From: Gallionella sp.
Lineage (GTDB): Bacteria; Pseudomonadota; Gammaproteobacteria; Burkholderiales; Gallionellaceae
Assembly: GCA_003153155.1 (NCBI GenBank)
Contig: PLWV01000029.1
Span: 40,565-104,564 of the forward strand
Direction: 5' to 3'
DNA: 64,000 nucleotides
Each line of letters begins with the position of its first letter. Positions within the stretch are counted from its first letter, which is position 1. The position numbers and the translations under genes are program-made. Of this stretch, positions 51,957 through 61,300 are shown in pieces. Below the pieces are notes generated by a model, which was not told the origin of the DNA, searched no databases, and saw only the letters and a list, made by a program, of their open reading frames with translations.

Positions 51957-54170
51957 ATGAATCTCTCGGAAGAGGCCGTCGCCGCGCTGGCCCGGGCGAT
52001 CAGGATCGACGCGCAAGAGATTACCCGGCGCAAGGCATTCCTGGAGTTCGACGAAACGGATGTCAGCTTGCTCACGGAGTTGCACGCGCGCCTGCAAGAT
52101 GTGTCGCGGCACTTCGTGGACGACTTTTACACCCATCTCCTCCAGTTCGAGGAAACCCGCCGCTTCATCCCGGATGCATCCTCCCTTGAGCACCTGAAGC
52201 GAACCCAGGCGGCCTACTTCGACAGCCTGACCGCGGGCGACTACGGCCCCGAATACATTCTCAACCGCCTGCGCGTAGGTGTCGTCCATCAGCACATCGG
52301 ACTCGAACCCAAGTGGTATATCGGCGCCTACAGCAGGTACCTCGTTGGGTTGCTGCCCGAGCTGTGGCGCCTGCTTGGCGACGACCCGGACAAGTTTCTC
52401 GCCACCTATCACGCGCTGCAGAAGATCGCGTTCCTGGACATGGGGCTTGCCCTTGACACATATATGCAGGCCGACCGGCATACTATGCTTGGCCTCAAGC
52501 GCTACGCCGAGGACATCATTGCGAGCCTTCCTGCGGGGCTGATCGTGGTGAACGACGCCCTCAAGGTGCGGAGCGTCAACCGCTCCTTCCGCGAAATGTT
52601 CAGACTGGAAAAAGGAGAGGATGTTTCCGGGCGCGAACTCGAAGACCTCCTGCCGCTGCCCGATCTGCGCCAGCAGGCGCAAGCCGTCCTCGCCAGCGGG
52701 ATGGCCTTGCGCGGCATCGACGCCGCGCTGGACGAAAAATGGCTGCGCCTCACCATCACTGGAATCCGGCTTGCAGAAGAAGAAGAAGAAGAAGAAGAAG
52801 AAGATCTGTTGATAGTCGTGGAGGACATCACCGAGCTTAAAGCCCAGGCCGCTCATATCGAGCAACTCGCCTTTTATGATCCACTGACCGGCCTGCCCAA
52901 CCGCAGCCTGTTGCGGGACCGTGTACGACAGGTGCTGACCCACAGCACACGCAACAAGAACCATGGTGCCATCCTGTTCATTGATCTGGATAACTTCAAG
53001 GCACTTAACGATACCAAGGGTCACAACATCGGTGATCTGTTGCTGATCGAGGTCGCCAAGCGTCTCCTGGATTGCGTGCGCAACAGCGATACGGTCGCCC
53101 GAATGGGTGGCGACGAGTTCGTCGTCGTTCTTGAGGAACTGGACGAAGACACCCTGCAAGCGGTAGCGCAAGCCCAGGATATTGGAGAGAAGGTTCTTGC
53201 CTCCCTTAACCAGCCTTTCAACCTCCAGGGGTTTGAACACTACTGCTCCGCCAGCATCGGCATCAGTTTGTTCCGTGACAACGAGATCGGTATGGATAAC
53301 CTGTTCAGGCACGCCGATACCGCGATGTATCAAGCCAAGACCTCCGGCCGCAACACCCTGCGCTTCTTCGATCCGGACATGCAGGCCTCGCTCGAAGCTC
53401 GTGCCACACTTGAAGCCGATCTGCGCCACGCACTCTCCCAGCAGCAATTCAAGCTCTTCTTCCAGATACAGGTAAATGCCGCCAACCACCCCATCGGCGC
53501 CGAAGCATTGCTGCGTTGGTTGCATCCGGAACGCGGTCTGGTCTCGCCGCTGCAATTCATCCCCCTGGCGGAAGATACCGGGCTGATTCTGCCCATCGGG
53601 CAATGGGTGCTGGAAACCGCCTGCGCCCAGATCAAGGCATGGGAAACAAACCCATTGGCATGTGAACTGCAACTCGCCGTCAACGTGAGCGCGCGGCAGT
53701 TCCACCAATTGGATTTCGTTGAACAAGTGCGCGAAGCCCTTGAAAAGACCGGTGCCGATCCGGCCCGGCTCAAGCTCGAACTGACCGAGAGCGTGGTGCT
53801 GGACAACATCAATGACGCTGTCGTCAAGATGCGCGAGCTCAAGGATGTCGGCGTGCACTTCTCCATGGACGACTTCGGCACGGGCTATTCATCCCTGTCT
53901 TACCTGACACAACTGCCGTTTGACCAATTGAAGATCGACCTGTCTTTCGTGCGCAATATCGGCATCAAACCCACCGATGCGGTGATCGTGCAGACCATCA
54001 TCAGCATGGGCAACAGCCTGGGAATGAAAGTGATTGCAGAAGGTGTGGAAAGCGAGGAGCAGCGCGACTTCCTCGAACGCAATGGCTGTCACGCATACCA
54101 GGGTTACTTGTTCAGCAAACCCGTGCCGATTGAAGAGTTTGATGCGTTGATTCGTCATATGCCAAATTGA
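51957..54170 (+). CDS. Globin-coupled sensor GGDEF-EAL protein (c-di-GMP turnover)
   Basis: 737 residues. N-terminal globin-coupled sensor (about 1-165): LHARLQDVSRHFVDDFYTHL, VGVVHQHIGLEPKWYIGAY with the likely proximal His. A PAS-like domain (185-295) contains a run of nine Glu (residues 274-282). Then GGDEF: DPLTGLPNR, FIDLDNFKALND, RMGGDEF (residues 382-387), suggesting active diguanylate cyclase; and EAL: GAEALLRW (about 514), ELTESVV, MDDFGTGYSSL, AEGVESEEQ, all motifs of an active phosphodiesterase. Start ATG 51957 has GGGAG 12 bases upstream. Oxygen or redox signals via haem probably steer c-di-GMP. Cargo gene of the element, 170 bases after the GIY-YIG gene. Confidence 0.92.
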   Translation: MNLSEEAVAALARAIRIDAQEITRRKAFLEFDETDVSLLTELHARLQDVSRHFVDDFYTHLLQFEETRRFIPDASSLEHLKRTQAAYFDSLTAGDYGPEYILNRLRVGVVHQHIGLEPKWYIGAYSRYLVGLLPELWRLLGDDPDKFLATYHALQKIAFLDMGLALDTYMQADRHTMLGLKRYAEDIIASLPAGLIVVNDALKVRSVNRSFREMFRLEKGEDVSGRELEDLLPLPDLRQQAQAVLASGMALRGIDAALDEKWLRLTITGIRLAEEEEEEEEEDLLIVVEDITELKAQAAHIEQLAFYDPLTGLPNRSLLRDRVRQVLTHSTRNKNHGAILFIDLDNFKALNDTKGHNIGDLLLIEVAKRLLDCVRNSDTVARMGGDEFVVVLEELDEDTLQAVAQAQDIGEKVLASLNQPFNLQGFEHYCSASIGISLFRDNEIGMDNLFRHADTAMYQAKTSGRNTLRFFDPDMQASLEARATLEADLRHALSQQQFKLFFQIQVNAANHPIGAEALLRWLHPERGLVSPLQFIPLAEDTGLILPIGQWVLETACAQIKAWETNPLACELQLAVNVSARQFHQLDFVEQVREALEKTGADPARLKLELTESVVLDNINDAVVKMRELKDVGVHFSMDDFGTGYSSLSYLTQLPFDQLKIDLSFVRNIGIKPTDAVIVQTIISMGNSLGMKVIAEGVESEEQRDFLERNGCHAYQGYLFSKPVPIEEFDALIRHMPN
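52776..52802 (+). repeat. Trinucleotide repeat (GAA)9 inside the GGDEF-EAL gene
   Basis: Nine GAA units encode nine Glu in the PAS-like region (residues 274-282), followed by Asp. Copy-number change would alter the linker length in steps of one residue without frameshift. Confidence 0.9.
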
Positions 54171-54185
54171 TTAACTAATGGCTTG

Positions 54186-54431
54186 TCAAGAAATAACCTT
54201 TCCAAAGGTCGTAATGAAGTACCCTCCCACGTTGTCGCCGACACAAAACCCTCTAAACCATGATGCCGCGCGCCTGACCGTCATCGTCGAGGTTCTCCAG
54301 GAGGACCAAACCCTGCGCTGATCATATAAAGACTGCACCTCCTGATCTTGGCGCGCAAACAGCATGACGCCGCAATCATTACTCAACGGCACGAAATTGC
54401 GCTTCCATACTTCAAAGTCCACAAGGCTCAT
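54186..54431 (-). CDS. Possible small gene after the strawberry-notch helicase
   Basis: 81 codons beginning MSLVDFEVWKRNFVPLSNDC, 9 bases after the end of the preceding - strand gene. Its sequence is protein-like (hydrophobic/charged balance, LFARQDQEVQSLYDQ), but no family or strong ribosome site is visible and its C-terminus is Arg/Trp/Gly-rich. Treated as a possible last gene of that operon. Confidence 0.38.
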   Translation of the reverse strand: MSLVDFEVWKRNFVPLSNDCGVMLFARQDQEVQSLYDQRRVWSSWRTSTMTVRRAASWFRGFCVGDNVGGYFITTFGKVIS

Positions 54432-54440
54432 ATCGTTCTT

Positions 54441-57400
54441 TCATGTGCCGAATTTCTGTCTTTGAGGCTTGTGCGCATCATCCGGGCGGGCGTTCTGCAA
54501 CGTCTTCCTGAACGAGCATCCGGTATCGTAGATCGCATCGACCAGGTCTTTCATGTTCTTCGGTTTGTCGAACGCGACCGACATCACCTTCCGCGAACCG
54601 CTGAATTCGCCGGTTATCTTCAGCATCTTTTCGTTCAGGAAGACATGCCCTCCACCCTGCTTGGTACCGGGAACCGAGAGCATGAACTGGGTGCCGTGGC
54701 TGCGCCATTTCAGTTTGATCTCGCTCGACAGGCTGATCGATCCCTCCCTATGATTCGCAAGAATGGTCTCGAAAAACTCCTGCCCGTCGGCATTCGACAC
54801 CGCCACTTCCATCGTCATCAGCGAAGCAAGATCAACCGATGCGCGACACAGGATCGCGCGGTGCCGCGCGCCATCCTTGGTGGTGTAGATGCCTGCCCGG
54901 CCAATGAAGCTTTCAGCCGCCATTTCCGCCGCGCGGAACAGGTTGCCGGACAGTGTCCACTTGGAAAAGGTCAGGTCTCCCGTGGGTGCCGCGTCGATCT
55001 GGCGCATCGCTTCCTTGTGGGAAAACTGCTTAAGCTGGAAATTCTCATCCTCGATCAGGGAGTTGTAGGTCATGTTGACGGTCCTCTGGCTGCCCACCGG
55101 CAGGACGCGGATCTCCCACTGTCCAAGATAATGTTCCTTCCCGTCTTCCGGTGGCCTGACGCTGGTAATCATGCCCATCACCTTCTCGTCATTGATGGTT
55201 AGTTCGATGGGGTCGCCCGGCAGCAGGTGGGGCGCATGGGCGCAAAACCAGTCGTAGCGCCCCTTGAGCCGCTTGACCGCATTGATGTCTTTGTCGGCCA
55301 GCGCAATTTCCACGCCAGCCTTCTCGTTATCGGGATTAACAAACCTGTCCGGTACGGATCGGATCATCGCCTCATCGAATCGATGTTTTGCCATCTCGAT
55401 CATCGCGGAGCCATTGACGATGGGCAGATCCTTGATCTCGCGGCGCGACATGAACTGATGAGCATGTCCTCCGGTATGCACCTTGAATAGGGCCTTTTTG
55501 CCGGAAACAAGATCCTTGATGGAATTGTTCGCCATTTCGATCGCCTGGGCACTGCGAATGGGGTCGATCTTTTCGACCCACTCGATTTTCTCAGCAAATA
55601 CCGGTGCATCGAACACACTGCCGCTATCCAGGCCGGGCAATACCTCATGGCGGTTGACGACCTCCGCCTTTACGTCAAGCAGGCGGGATTCGAGCGGGTT
55701 GATGCCTTTGTTGGTAAGATCGGTAAGCGTCTTCCCGTACTCGCTGGTCAATTCTTCATAGATCCGCACCTGCGCGACATACGGCAACAGCGACATGCGC
55801 CCGGTCAGCTTGTTGGCGAAGTAAAATTCAGCCTCGGAATTTTCGCCCGCCTCCGGGTCAATCGAGAGCTGGCGCATGACATCCGGGTTGGCGGAAAGGA
55901 AATCCTTGCACACCATCTCGCCCACTTCGTTCAAAATATCAGGAATGCCCTTCATTTCTGCGGACGAATTGCGATTCGACTGCGTGTTGGCCGTCAGCTT
56001 GCGCATCTTCATGTTCTGCATGGCAAGCAGGCGGTTCTCCCAGGGCAGGCCGGACGTGACCGACCTGATTTCGGGAGAAGATACCTGCCCCCTGCGGTTG
56101 ACGCGCCCGAAGAACTGTACGCGCTCCGCGACGTTGTTGGCGATCTGCGCTTCGATCAGTACGCGCTGTCTGCGGTCGGCGAACTTCGCGGATGCGTGCA
56201 TGGAAATACCGGTGCAGCCGGACCGGGTGATGATCACCGCATCGTGTTCGCCGCTGTTGAACCGGAAAATCTCGGACAGTTTGGTAGGGGTATCGTTTTT
56301 CCGTTCTTCCTGCTGAATTACACCCCCCTCGCCAAAATGAAAAGTGCTGCTGCGCCCGGACACTTCTCCGCACGAATACCCTTCGCGGCGAAGCGCATCG
56401 TGGATCTGGTCGAGCGGCATGACGGTCATGTCTTCCACTTCATCAATCTTTTCTTGTATCGAGGAGATAAAATCGGAAAGTGCTTTGCGCTGCTCTTTAT
56501 TTTCCGAAAGGCTGTAAGCATCCACTTTTTCGGTCACGCCATAGCCAGTGTTTTTATTGATAGTAGTCAACTTCCCTAGCACGCGGGTCAGCAACGCCCT
56601 GATGGTCAGGCGTTGCTTGGCGGAAAGGAGATCTACTCCATCGTCAATCGACATGATCACGGCATCATCATTACCATACTGCTCGGATATGATGGATTCC
56701 ATCGTCTGCTCAAGCACAATGACGGGCTTCTTTCCTTCCTTGAGAGCCTCGAGCGCATCGCCTATCACGCTGTCCAGCGACAGGGTAAGCGAAACCTGGC
56801 GCGAGATGCTGTAAAGCCTTGACCCGAAGTTCGTGTAGGACACGCCCATGCGCTTTCCTTGACGGACATCGTCGTTCATGTTTTTCATCGCCTCCGCGAT
56901 CTTCGCGTTTTCCTTCCTTGCGATCTTTTCAATATCACCGGACAGGTAGGCCATCATGGACAGCACTTCGGAAATCTGATCTGACACGCGGATATTGCGC
57001 TGCAACATCTCATCGGTAACCGGGATCGTGCTGAATTTCAGGTTCGACAGGTCGTGCTCGCGACGCACCAGCACGCTGTCTTCGCATAGCATGGATGAAA
57101 GCACCTCTTGCAGCGGCTCGCCGCCGACTGCCAGGGTGTTGGTCAGCGATTCCATGTCGACCGTGGTTGGGAACGCCTTGTAGTACACCCCCATGTTGGT
57201 GGCGTTCTTGGAATAGGTAGCCGACGAATACACCGCGGAATGTGACATCTGCACCGCCTGCGCGATGTTGCGACCGGTGTTCGAGTCGCCTGCCGCGTTG
57301 TGCGACTCGTCCAGGATGATCAGAGCACCTGCGGACACGTCTTTGATGAATCGCGCCTTGGCCGACTGCGATTCATCGCGGTTGAATTGCGAGTAGGTTG

Positions 57401-59591
57401 CCAGCATCACATTGAAGCCTTCATCGGAAAGACTGCCGCCGCTATCCACGACGCGCTTGCGGGTCGCCTTGCTGGTGCGCTGGACAAGCACTTCCTGCTT
57501 GCCGTCCCCGTCAGTCGAAAGAATGTCGGTGTCTTCGTTCAGGATAAACGGCGTAAAGACGTTTTCGCTGTGAATGTCCCGAACATCGCGCCAGAAATCG
57601 GAAAACAGGCTGGCCTTTTCGGTCAAAAAGATGACTGGGCGGTCATGCAGCACGGACCATCTTGCGATAGCGGCTACGATGCGCCCTTTGCCCATACCGG
57701 TCTGATCGGCCAGGATCAGCGCGCGACCGCGCTTCATATTCCAGATGGCCAGAGCGATGGCATCGATCTGCTCCGGTGCGTCAGGCGCGATCGATGACAG
57801 GTCATCGATTTCAAGTTCGGCGCGCACGAACGCTTCTGGATCGCCGTTTTCCTCAACAAAATTCCTGAACGCGATCGACTGCGGCACTTGGAGGTTCCGC
57901 GGAATCATGGCGGACGTTTCGCCTTTCGACATCGGTTCGTACTGGGCTTGATACTCATTGCCGAACGATGCTTCTCCTGCCGCTCCATCGGTCTCTCCGC
58001 TGTCATTGGCAGCAATGATCGCTATCGGATCGACCCGTTTCGCGGGACTCTGACTTGAAAAAACATCCCGCTGCTCTTTCTGCCCGGGCTCGATCAATGC
58101 CGTCATGGGTGAGCTTTGCGCCAAAAACGCTTTCATCGACTCTGATTGGGCCCACAATTCTTCATGGGTCTTGATGACAGGGAGCTTTTCGATGCGATAT
58201 TTTTTAGTCTTGCGGGCTTCGGAAGCATCGTCCAGGCTGCGCTTTTTGCCTACCGCGAGTACGCGCACCGGATAGCCGGATCCCTGCTTCTTGTACAGGT
58301 TGCCACTCACCTCGAAGGCTTGCACTTCGTAATGATCGGCAAGCCAGTTGAACAGGTTTTTAGACCCGCCCATGACCACGCCTTCATTCTCTTTGTAGAT
58401 GTTCTCGTGATCGGCGCCAATGATAAACACGGACTTGCCGCTACCCTTGCGCGAATCCAACGACCTCAGAACGATCTCCTGGTCGATGCGCGTCACCTTC
58501 ATCCCGTTCTTCACGAACGGCTTGTCGAGCCCGCCAAAAGGCGGGTTGGCGATGATCACGTCAAACCCGTCAGGAATGATGTCGGCCTCGGTGAAGTCGG
58601 CGTGATTGACGGTTACCCTGGATTCGCTGAACGTATCCGTTTCGGACAGCATCTTGCGCGTCCGGTGAACCCGAGCCTCGTCAATCTCGATACCGGTGAT
58701 GTGAGCGCCGCGCAGCAGCGAAACCAGCGATGCGTTGCCGATCGTGGGTTCGAGCACTTTCAAGCCGGTAACGTCGCCAAGGATGTTCTGGACGGACAGC
58801 GACAGCGTGGATGGCGTCGAATACTGTTGCAACGCGATCGATTGAGAAGTCCTGAACATAAACGCAGGCTGATGATCCAGTAGTCCGCACGCGCGGGCAT
58901 ACGCCTTCTTGATGTCGCCGTGCGTGGCGAAGTCGCGGGAAATATTGCGGAACACAGCGGCCTCGACCGCCTCCTGTACGTCACGCAGACGGGCATCCGT
59001 TTCTTCGACTGGATTGTCTTCGCTGTAGACCGTCGCGCAGAATTTGCGCAGGTCAGCCGGACGCAGGTTCTCACCGATCATGCGCAGCACAAACCCGTCC
59101 GCACACAAGTCGATGTCGCCATCGTTTTTGACGCGCAGGAATGCAGACGCGACAGAAATGTTTTCCTCGGAGATGGGGGATCCGTCCTTGCCGCTGATGT
59201 AACGCGAACCGGTTGCCGTTACGAATACATCCTGCCCCAGATAGTTCGTGCCGATCAGGATCGATGCCTGCGTGTCGGGAACGACGGCGCGATTCACGAC
59301 CTTGTTGCGCATCACATACACATCTTCGACGGGATAGTTTTCGTCAATTCTGGCGGCGGGGAATGCCTGGCGGATCTCGTTCAGGGTGATCTTCCCATGA
59401 CGCAACAGCATGCGGCCAGAAGCCGAGACCTTGAAATTCAACGCCGAAACCAGCTTTTGCCACTCAGAATCAGACGGGGACAACCCCGCCACGCCGATCA
59501 GGAACGATCCGTCCGGCATTTCGATCTTGTAGAGCTGCGCCTCGCCCTTGTTCATTCTCACCCATTGCATTACATTTTTATCTTGAGCCAC
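54441..59591 (-). CDS. Strawberry-notch-type SF2 helicase with N6-adenine methyltransferase domain
   Basis: 1716 residues. N-terminal region 1-250 without known domain; methyltransferase at about 260-430 with SAM-binding LKVLEPTIGNASL and catalytic IIANPPFGGLDKPF (NPPF, near 349); then helicase motor: ILADQTGMGKGRIVAAIA (near 634), LIILDESHNAAGDSN (motif II DESH, near 760), SATYSKNA, and VQFFGRVNRRGQ (motif VI). This matches plasmid/phage strawberry-notch NTPases. A GTG start at 59591 is supported by AAGGAG 7 bases upstream. It lies 41 bases after the FBH1-like helicase. It probably remodels and methylates the transferred DNA, protecting it from host restriction; inferred. Confidence 0.86.
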   Translation of the reverse strand: MAQDKNVMQWVRMNKGEAQLYKIEMPDGSFLIGVAGLSPSDSEWQKLVSALNFKVSASGRMLLRHGKITLNEIRQAFPAARIDENYPVEDVYVMRNKVVNRAVVPDTQASILIGTNYLGQDVFVTATGSRYISGKDGSPISEENISVASAFLRVKNDGDIDLCADGFVLRMIGENLRPADLRKFCATVYSEDNPVEETDARLRDVQEAVEAAVFRNISRDFATHGDIKKAYARACGLLDHQPAFMFRTSQSIALQQYSTPSTLSLSVQNILGDVTGLKVLEPTIGNASLVSLLRGAHITGIEIDEARVHRTRKMLSETDTFSESRVTVNHADFTEADIIPDGFDVIIANPPFGGLDKPFVKNGMKVTRIDQEIVLRSLDSRKGSGKSVFIIGADHENIYKENEGVVMGGSKNLFNWLADHYEVQAFEVSGNLYKKQGSGYPVRVLAVGKKRSLDDASEARKTKKYRIEKLPVIKTHEELWAQSESMKAFLAQSSPMTALIEPGQKEQRDVFSSQSPAKRVDPIAIIAANDSGETDGAAGEASFGNEYQAQYEPMSKGETSAMIPRNLQVPQSIAFRNFVEENGDPEAFVRAELEIDDLSSIAPDAPEQIDAIALAIWNMKRGRALILADQTGMGKGRIVAAIARWSVLHDRPVIFLTEKASLFSDFWRDVRDIHSENVFTPFILNEDTDILSTDGDGKQEVLVQRTSKATRKRVVDSGGSLSDEGFNVMLATYSQFNRDESQSAKARFIKDVSAGALIILDESHNAAGDSNTGRNIAQAVQMSHSAVYSSATYSKNATNMGVYYKAFPTTVDMESLTNTLAVGGEPLQEVLSSMLCEDSVLVRREHDLSNLKFSTIPVTDEMLQRNIRVSDQISEVLSMMAYLSGDIEKIARKENAKIAEAMKNMNDDVRQGKRMGVSYTNFGSRLYSISRQVSLTLSLDSVIGDALEALKEGKKPVIVLEQTMESIISEQYGNDDAVIMSIDDGVDLLSAKQRLTIRALLTRVLGKLTTINKNTGYGVTEKVDAYSLSENKEQRKALSDFISSIQEKIDEVEDMTVMPLDQIHDALRREGYSCGEVSGRSSTFHFGEGGVIQQEERKNDTPTKLSEIFRFNSGEHDAVIITRSGCTGISMHASAKFADRRQRVLIEAQIANNVAERVQFFGRVNRRGQVSSPEIRSVTSGLPWENRLLAMQNMKMRKLTANTQSNRNSSAEMKGIPDILNEVGEMVCKDFLSANPDVMRQLSIDPEAGENSEAEFYFANKLTGRMSLLPYVAQVRIYEELTSEYGKTLTDLTNKGINPLESRLLDVKAEVVNRHEVLPGLDSGSVFDAPVFAEKIEWVEKIDPIRSAQAIEMANNSIKDLVSGKKALFKVHTGGHAHQFMSRREIKDLPIVNGSAMIEMAKHRFDEAMIRSVPDRFVNPDNEKAGVEIALADKDINAVKRLKGRYDWFCAHAPHLLPGDPIELTINDEKVMGMITSVRPPEDGKEHYLGQWEIRVLPVGSQRTVNMTYNSLIEDENFQLKQFSHKEAMRQIDAAPTGDLTFSKWTLSGNLFRAAEMAAESFIGRAGIYTTKDGARHRAILCRASVDLASLMTMEVAVSNADGQEFFETILANHREGSISLSSEIKLKWRSHGTQFMLSVPGTKQGGGHVFLNEKMLKITGEFSGSRKVMSVAFDKPKNMKDLVDAIYDTGCSFRKTLQNARPDDAHKPQRQKFGT

Positions 59592-59632
59592 ACCAGTCTC
59601 CTTTATCGGTTTTTAGTCTGCTTGTCCCGCAA

Positions 59633-61171
59633 TTAAACGCCGCGCTTGACCATACTTCTGATACCCGGATCACCCAGCAACTTGTTACGGACCGGGTTGT
59701 CGATGAAATCCATGATGTCGTCATTCAGGTACAGCTTGTTTTTCGCTCGCGTCATGGCGACATAGATCAGGTTGCCTTCCTGGATGTCGATGCCATCCAC
59801 CTGTGAGTCGGCCATCAGCGACGGGAAGTCATCCATTAGTTGCACTGCTTCGAATTCCAGCCCTTTGCTCTTGTGCGCCGTCGAAAAGATCACGCTGGCC
59901 CCATTAGTGGATGGCAGGCATGCGCTCTTGACTGATGCGACCAATCCGGGCGTTCCTTTGCCGTGCCGCTTCACGACCTTGCACATCGCCTTGTATTCAG
60001 GGTCGTCGGATTCCTCGCTTAAATCCTGCATCTCGTCGAAACTATTGAATTGCTTGATCTGCGGGTTGAATATCTTGTCTTTTTCGTCGACGGATAAATA
60101 GAACGTATCCATGACCAGGTTCAGCTTGAGCGATTCCGCTCCGCCTATGATGTGGAACGGAGTACCGGACTCCATACACCCCGAGGTCATATCGAGGATC
60201 GTGCCGTTGGTTCGGGCGAGCTTGGCGATCTGCCCGCGATGACCCGCGGCATTGGATGAAAAATCGATTGACGATTTCCCGCCCAGCCCTTTTAGTTCAT
60301 GCCTTTCCTCGCCCAGCGTATGACGCAGGATCACATTGGCCGCGTCGGCCACTTTCTGCCCAAAGCGAAAAGAAGATGACAGCGGGTAATCGGCTAATCC
60401 AACCATTTCTTCCATTGCATTTTTAGCACCACGGAAGCCATAGATCGACTGGTGCCGGTCGCCGACGAACACCTTGTTAGCCGTCGATGCCATAACCAGC
60501 GCGGTCGTCACCGGATTTGCGTCCTGCGCTTCATCAAACATGATCGTGCCGTAATCGCCGATCGGCTTGCCGGACAACTGGAACAGTTTGAGATAGCCGT
60601 CATGCGTGATGAACACCTTGTCCGTATCAGGATTGATCATGCACTTCCAGGCTTCTCTCGCCAGGTCGACCGCCCTGGCGCGCATCGAGGGCTTGATGCC
60701 CACGGCGATTGCGTTGTTCTCGCTGATGCGATCATCGGCGCTGGACGTGAAATTGTTAATGATCAGGATCGCATTCGCCGCATCGATATAGGTCGAATTG
60801 AACGGTGTGGAAAGGTCGAATGGTTTAAGACCAAAGGACAACTTTTTGGCGTATCTATTTCTTACATCCATTGCGTGATAAGCAATTGAATGAGTGGTCT
60901 TGCAAGTGACATTAGACGTGAATTTTCTGGCAGCCTCTTCCTGGATAGCCTTATTGAAGGCCATGTAGAGCATCCGGGAATTCTTGCGCCGGCTTGCGTA
61001 ACCGACCAGTGTAGTGGTCTTCCCAGTACCGGCAAACGCAGACACCCTGATCGACGGCTCCGTCGATTCGATGATCGCCTTCTGCTCCGGCATGTAATTT
61101 ACGCTCACGGACGGGCTTGCGGCTTCGACCGGAAAATCGTCGTCGTTAAATTTGGTGTGACTGACTCTCAT
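59633..61171 (-). CDS. UvrD/FBH1-like superfamily 1 DNA helicase
   Basis: 512 residues from ATG 61171 (MRVSHTKFNDDDFP). SF1 motifs: FAGTGKTTTLVGYAS (Walker A, about 45), MAFNKAIQEEA, CKTTHSIAYHAM, FDEAQDANPV (motif II), GDRHQSIYGFRGAKN, STAHKSKGLEFEAVQL (motif V), YVAMTRAKNKLYL (motif VI). FNKAxxxEA and TTHSxA are typical of FBH1-type helicases. The frame continues to 61246, but the extra 25 residues overlap the operator-like motif at 61227, and the ATG at 61171 fits conserved helicase length, so it is preferred. First gene of the unit with the strawberry-notch protein. Confidence 0.86.
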   Translation of the reverse strand: MRVSHTKFNDDDFPVEAASPSVSVNYMPEQKAIIESTEPSIRVSAFAGTGKTTTLVGYASRRKNSRMLYMAFNKAIQEEAARKFTSNVTCKTTHSIAYHAMDVRNRYAKKLSFGLKPFDLSTPFNSTYIDAANAILIINNFTSSADDRISENNAIAVGIKPSMRARAVDLAREAWKCMINPDTDKVFITHDGYLKLFQLSGKPIGDYGTIMFDEAQDANPVTTALVMASTANKVFVGDRHQSIYGFRGAKNAMEEMVGLADYPLSSSFRFGQKVADAANVILRHTLGEERHELKGLGGKSSIDFSSNAAGHRGQIAKLARTNGTILDMTSGCMESGTPFHIIGGAESLKLNLVMDTFYLSVDEKDKIFNPQIKQFNSFDEMQDLSEESDDPEYKAMCKVVKRHGKGTPGLVASVKSACLPSTNGASVIFSTAHKSKGLEFEAVQLMDDFPSLMADSQVDGIDIQEGNLIYVAMTRAKNKLYLNDDIMDFIDNPVRNKLLGDPGIRSMVKRGV

Positions 61172-61226
61172 TTGTGATATTTGCGATTGGTTGATCGAAC
61201 AGCCTGAATTTACCAGAAAACAATCG

Positions 61227-61245
61227 TGCATTATTAAATATTGCA
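61227..61245. promoter_or_regulatory. TGCA-N11-TGCA motif, copy B (before helicase operon)
   Basis: TGCA at 61227-61230 and 61242-61245 with 11 AT-rich bases between, 56-74 bases upstream of the helicase start at 61171. Same spacing as copies A (49844) and C (63559). The extended 21-bp form is GTGCA...TGCAC, a perfect 5-bp inverted repeat. Confidence 0.6.
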
Positions 61246-61300
61246 CTAAAATAAGGGCGGGATAACCCGCCCTGCTCCGAAAAGGGAGCTACTGTTCAGC

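Noticed and set aside
51645..53858. 737-codon open frame on the - strand over the GGDEF-EAL gene
   Set aside because: It is a mirror of the coding frame with clear domains on the + strand; the antisense protein has no recognisable family, and such long shadows are common in GC-rich genes.
61171..61246. Upstream ATG for the UvrD/FBH1-like helicase
   Set aside because: The added residues are not helicase-like and would place the operator-like motif inside the gene.
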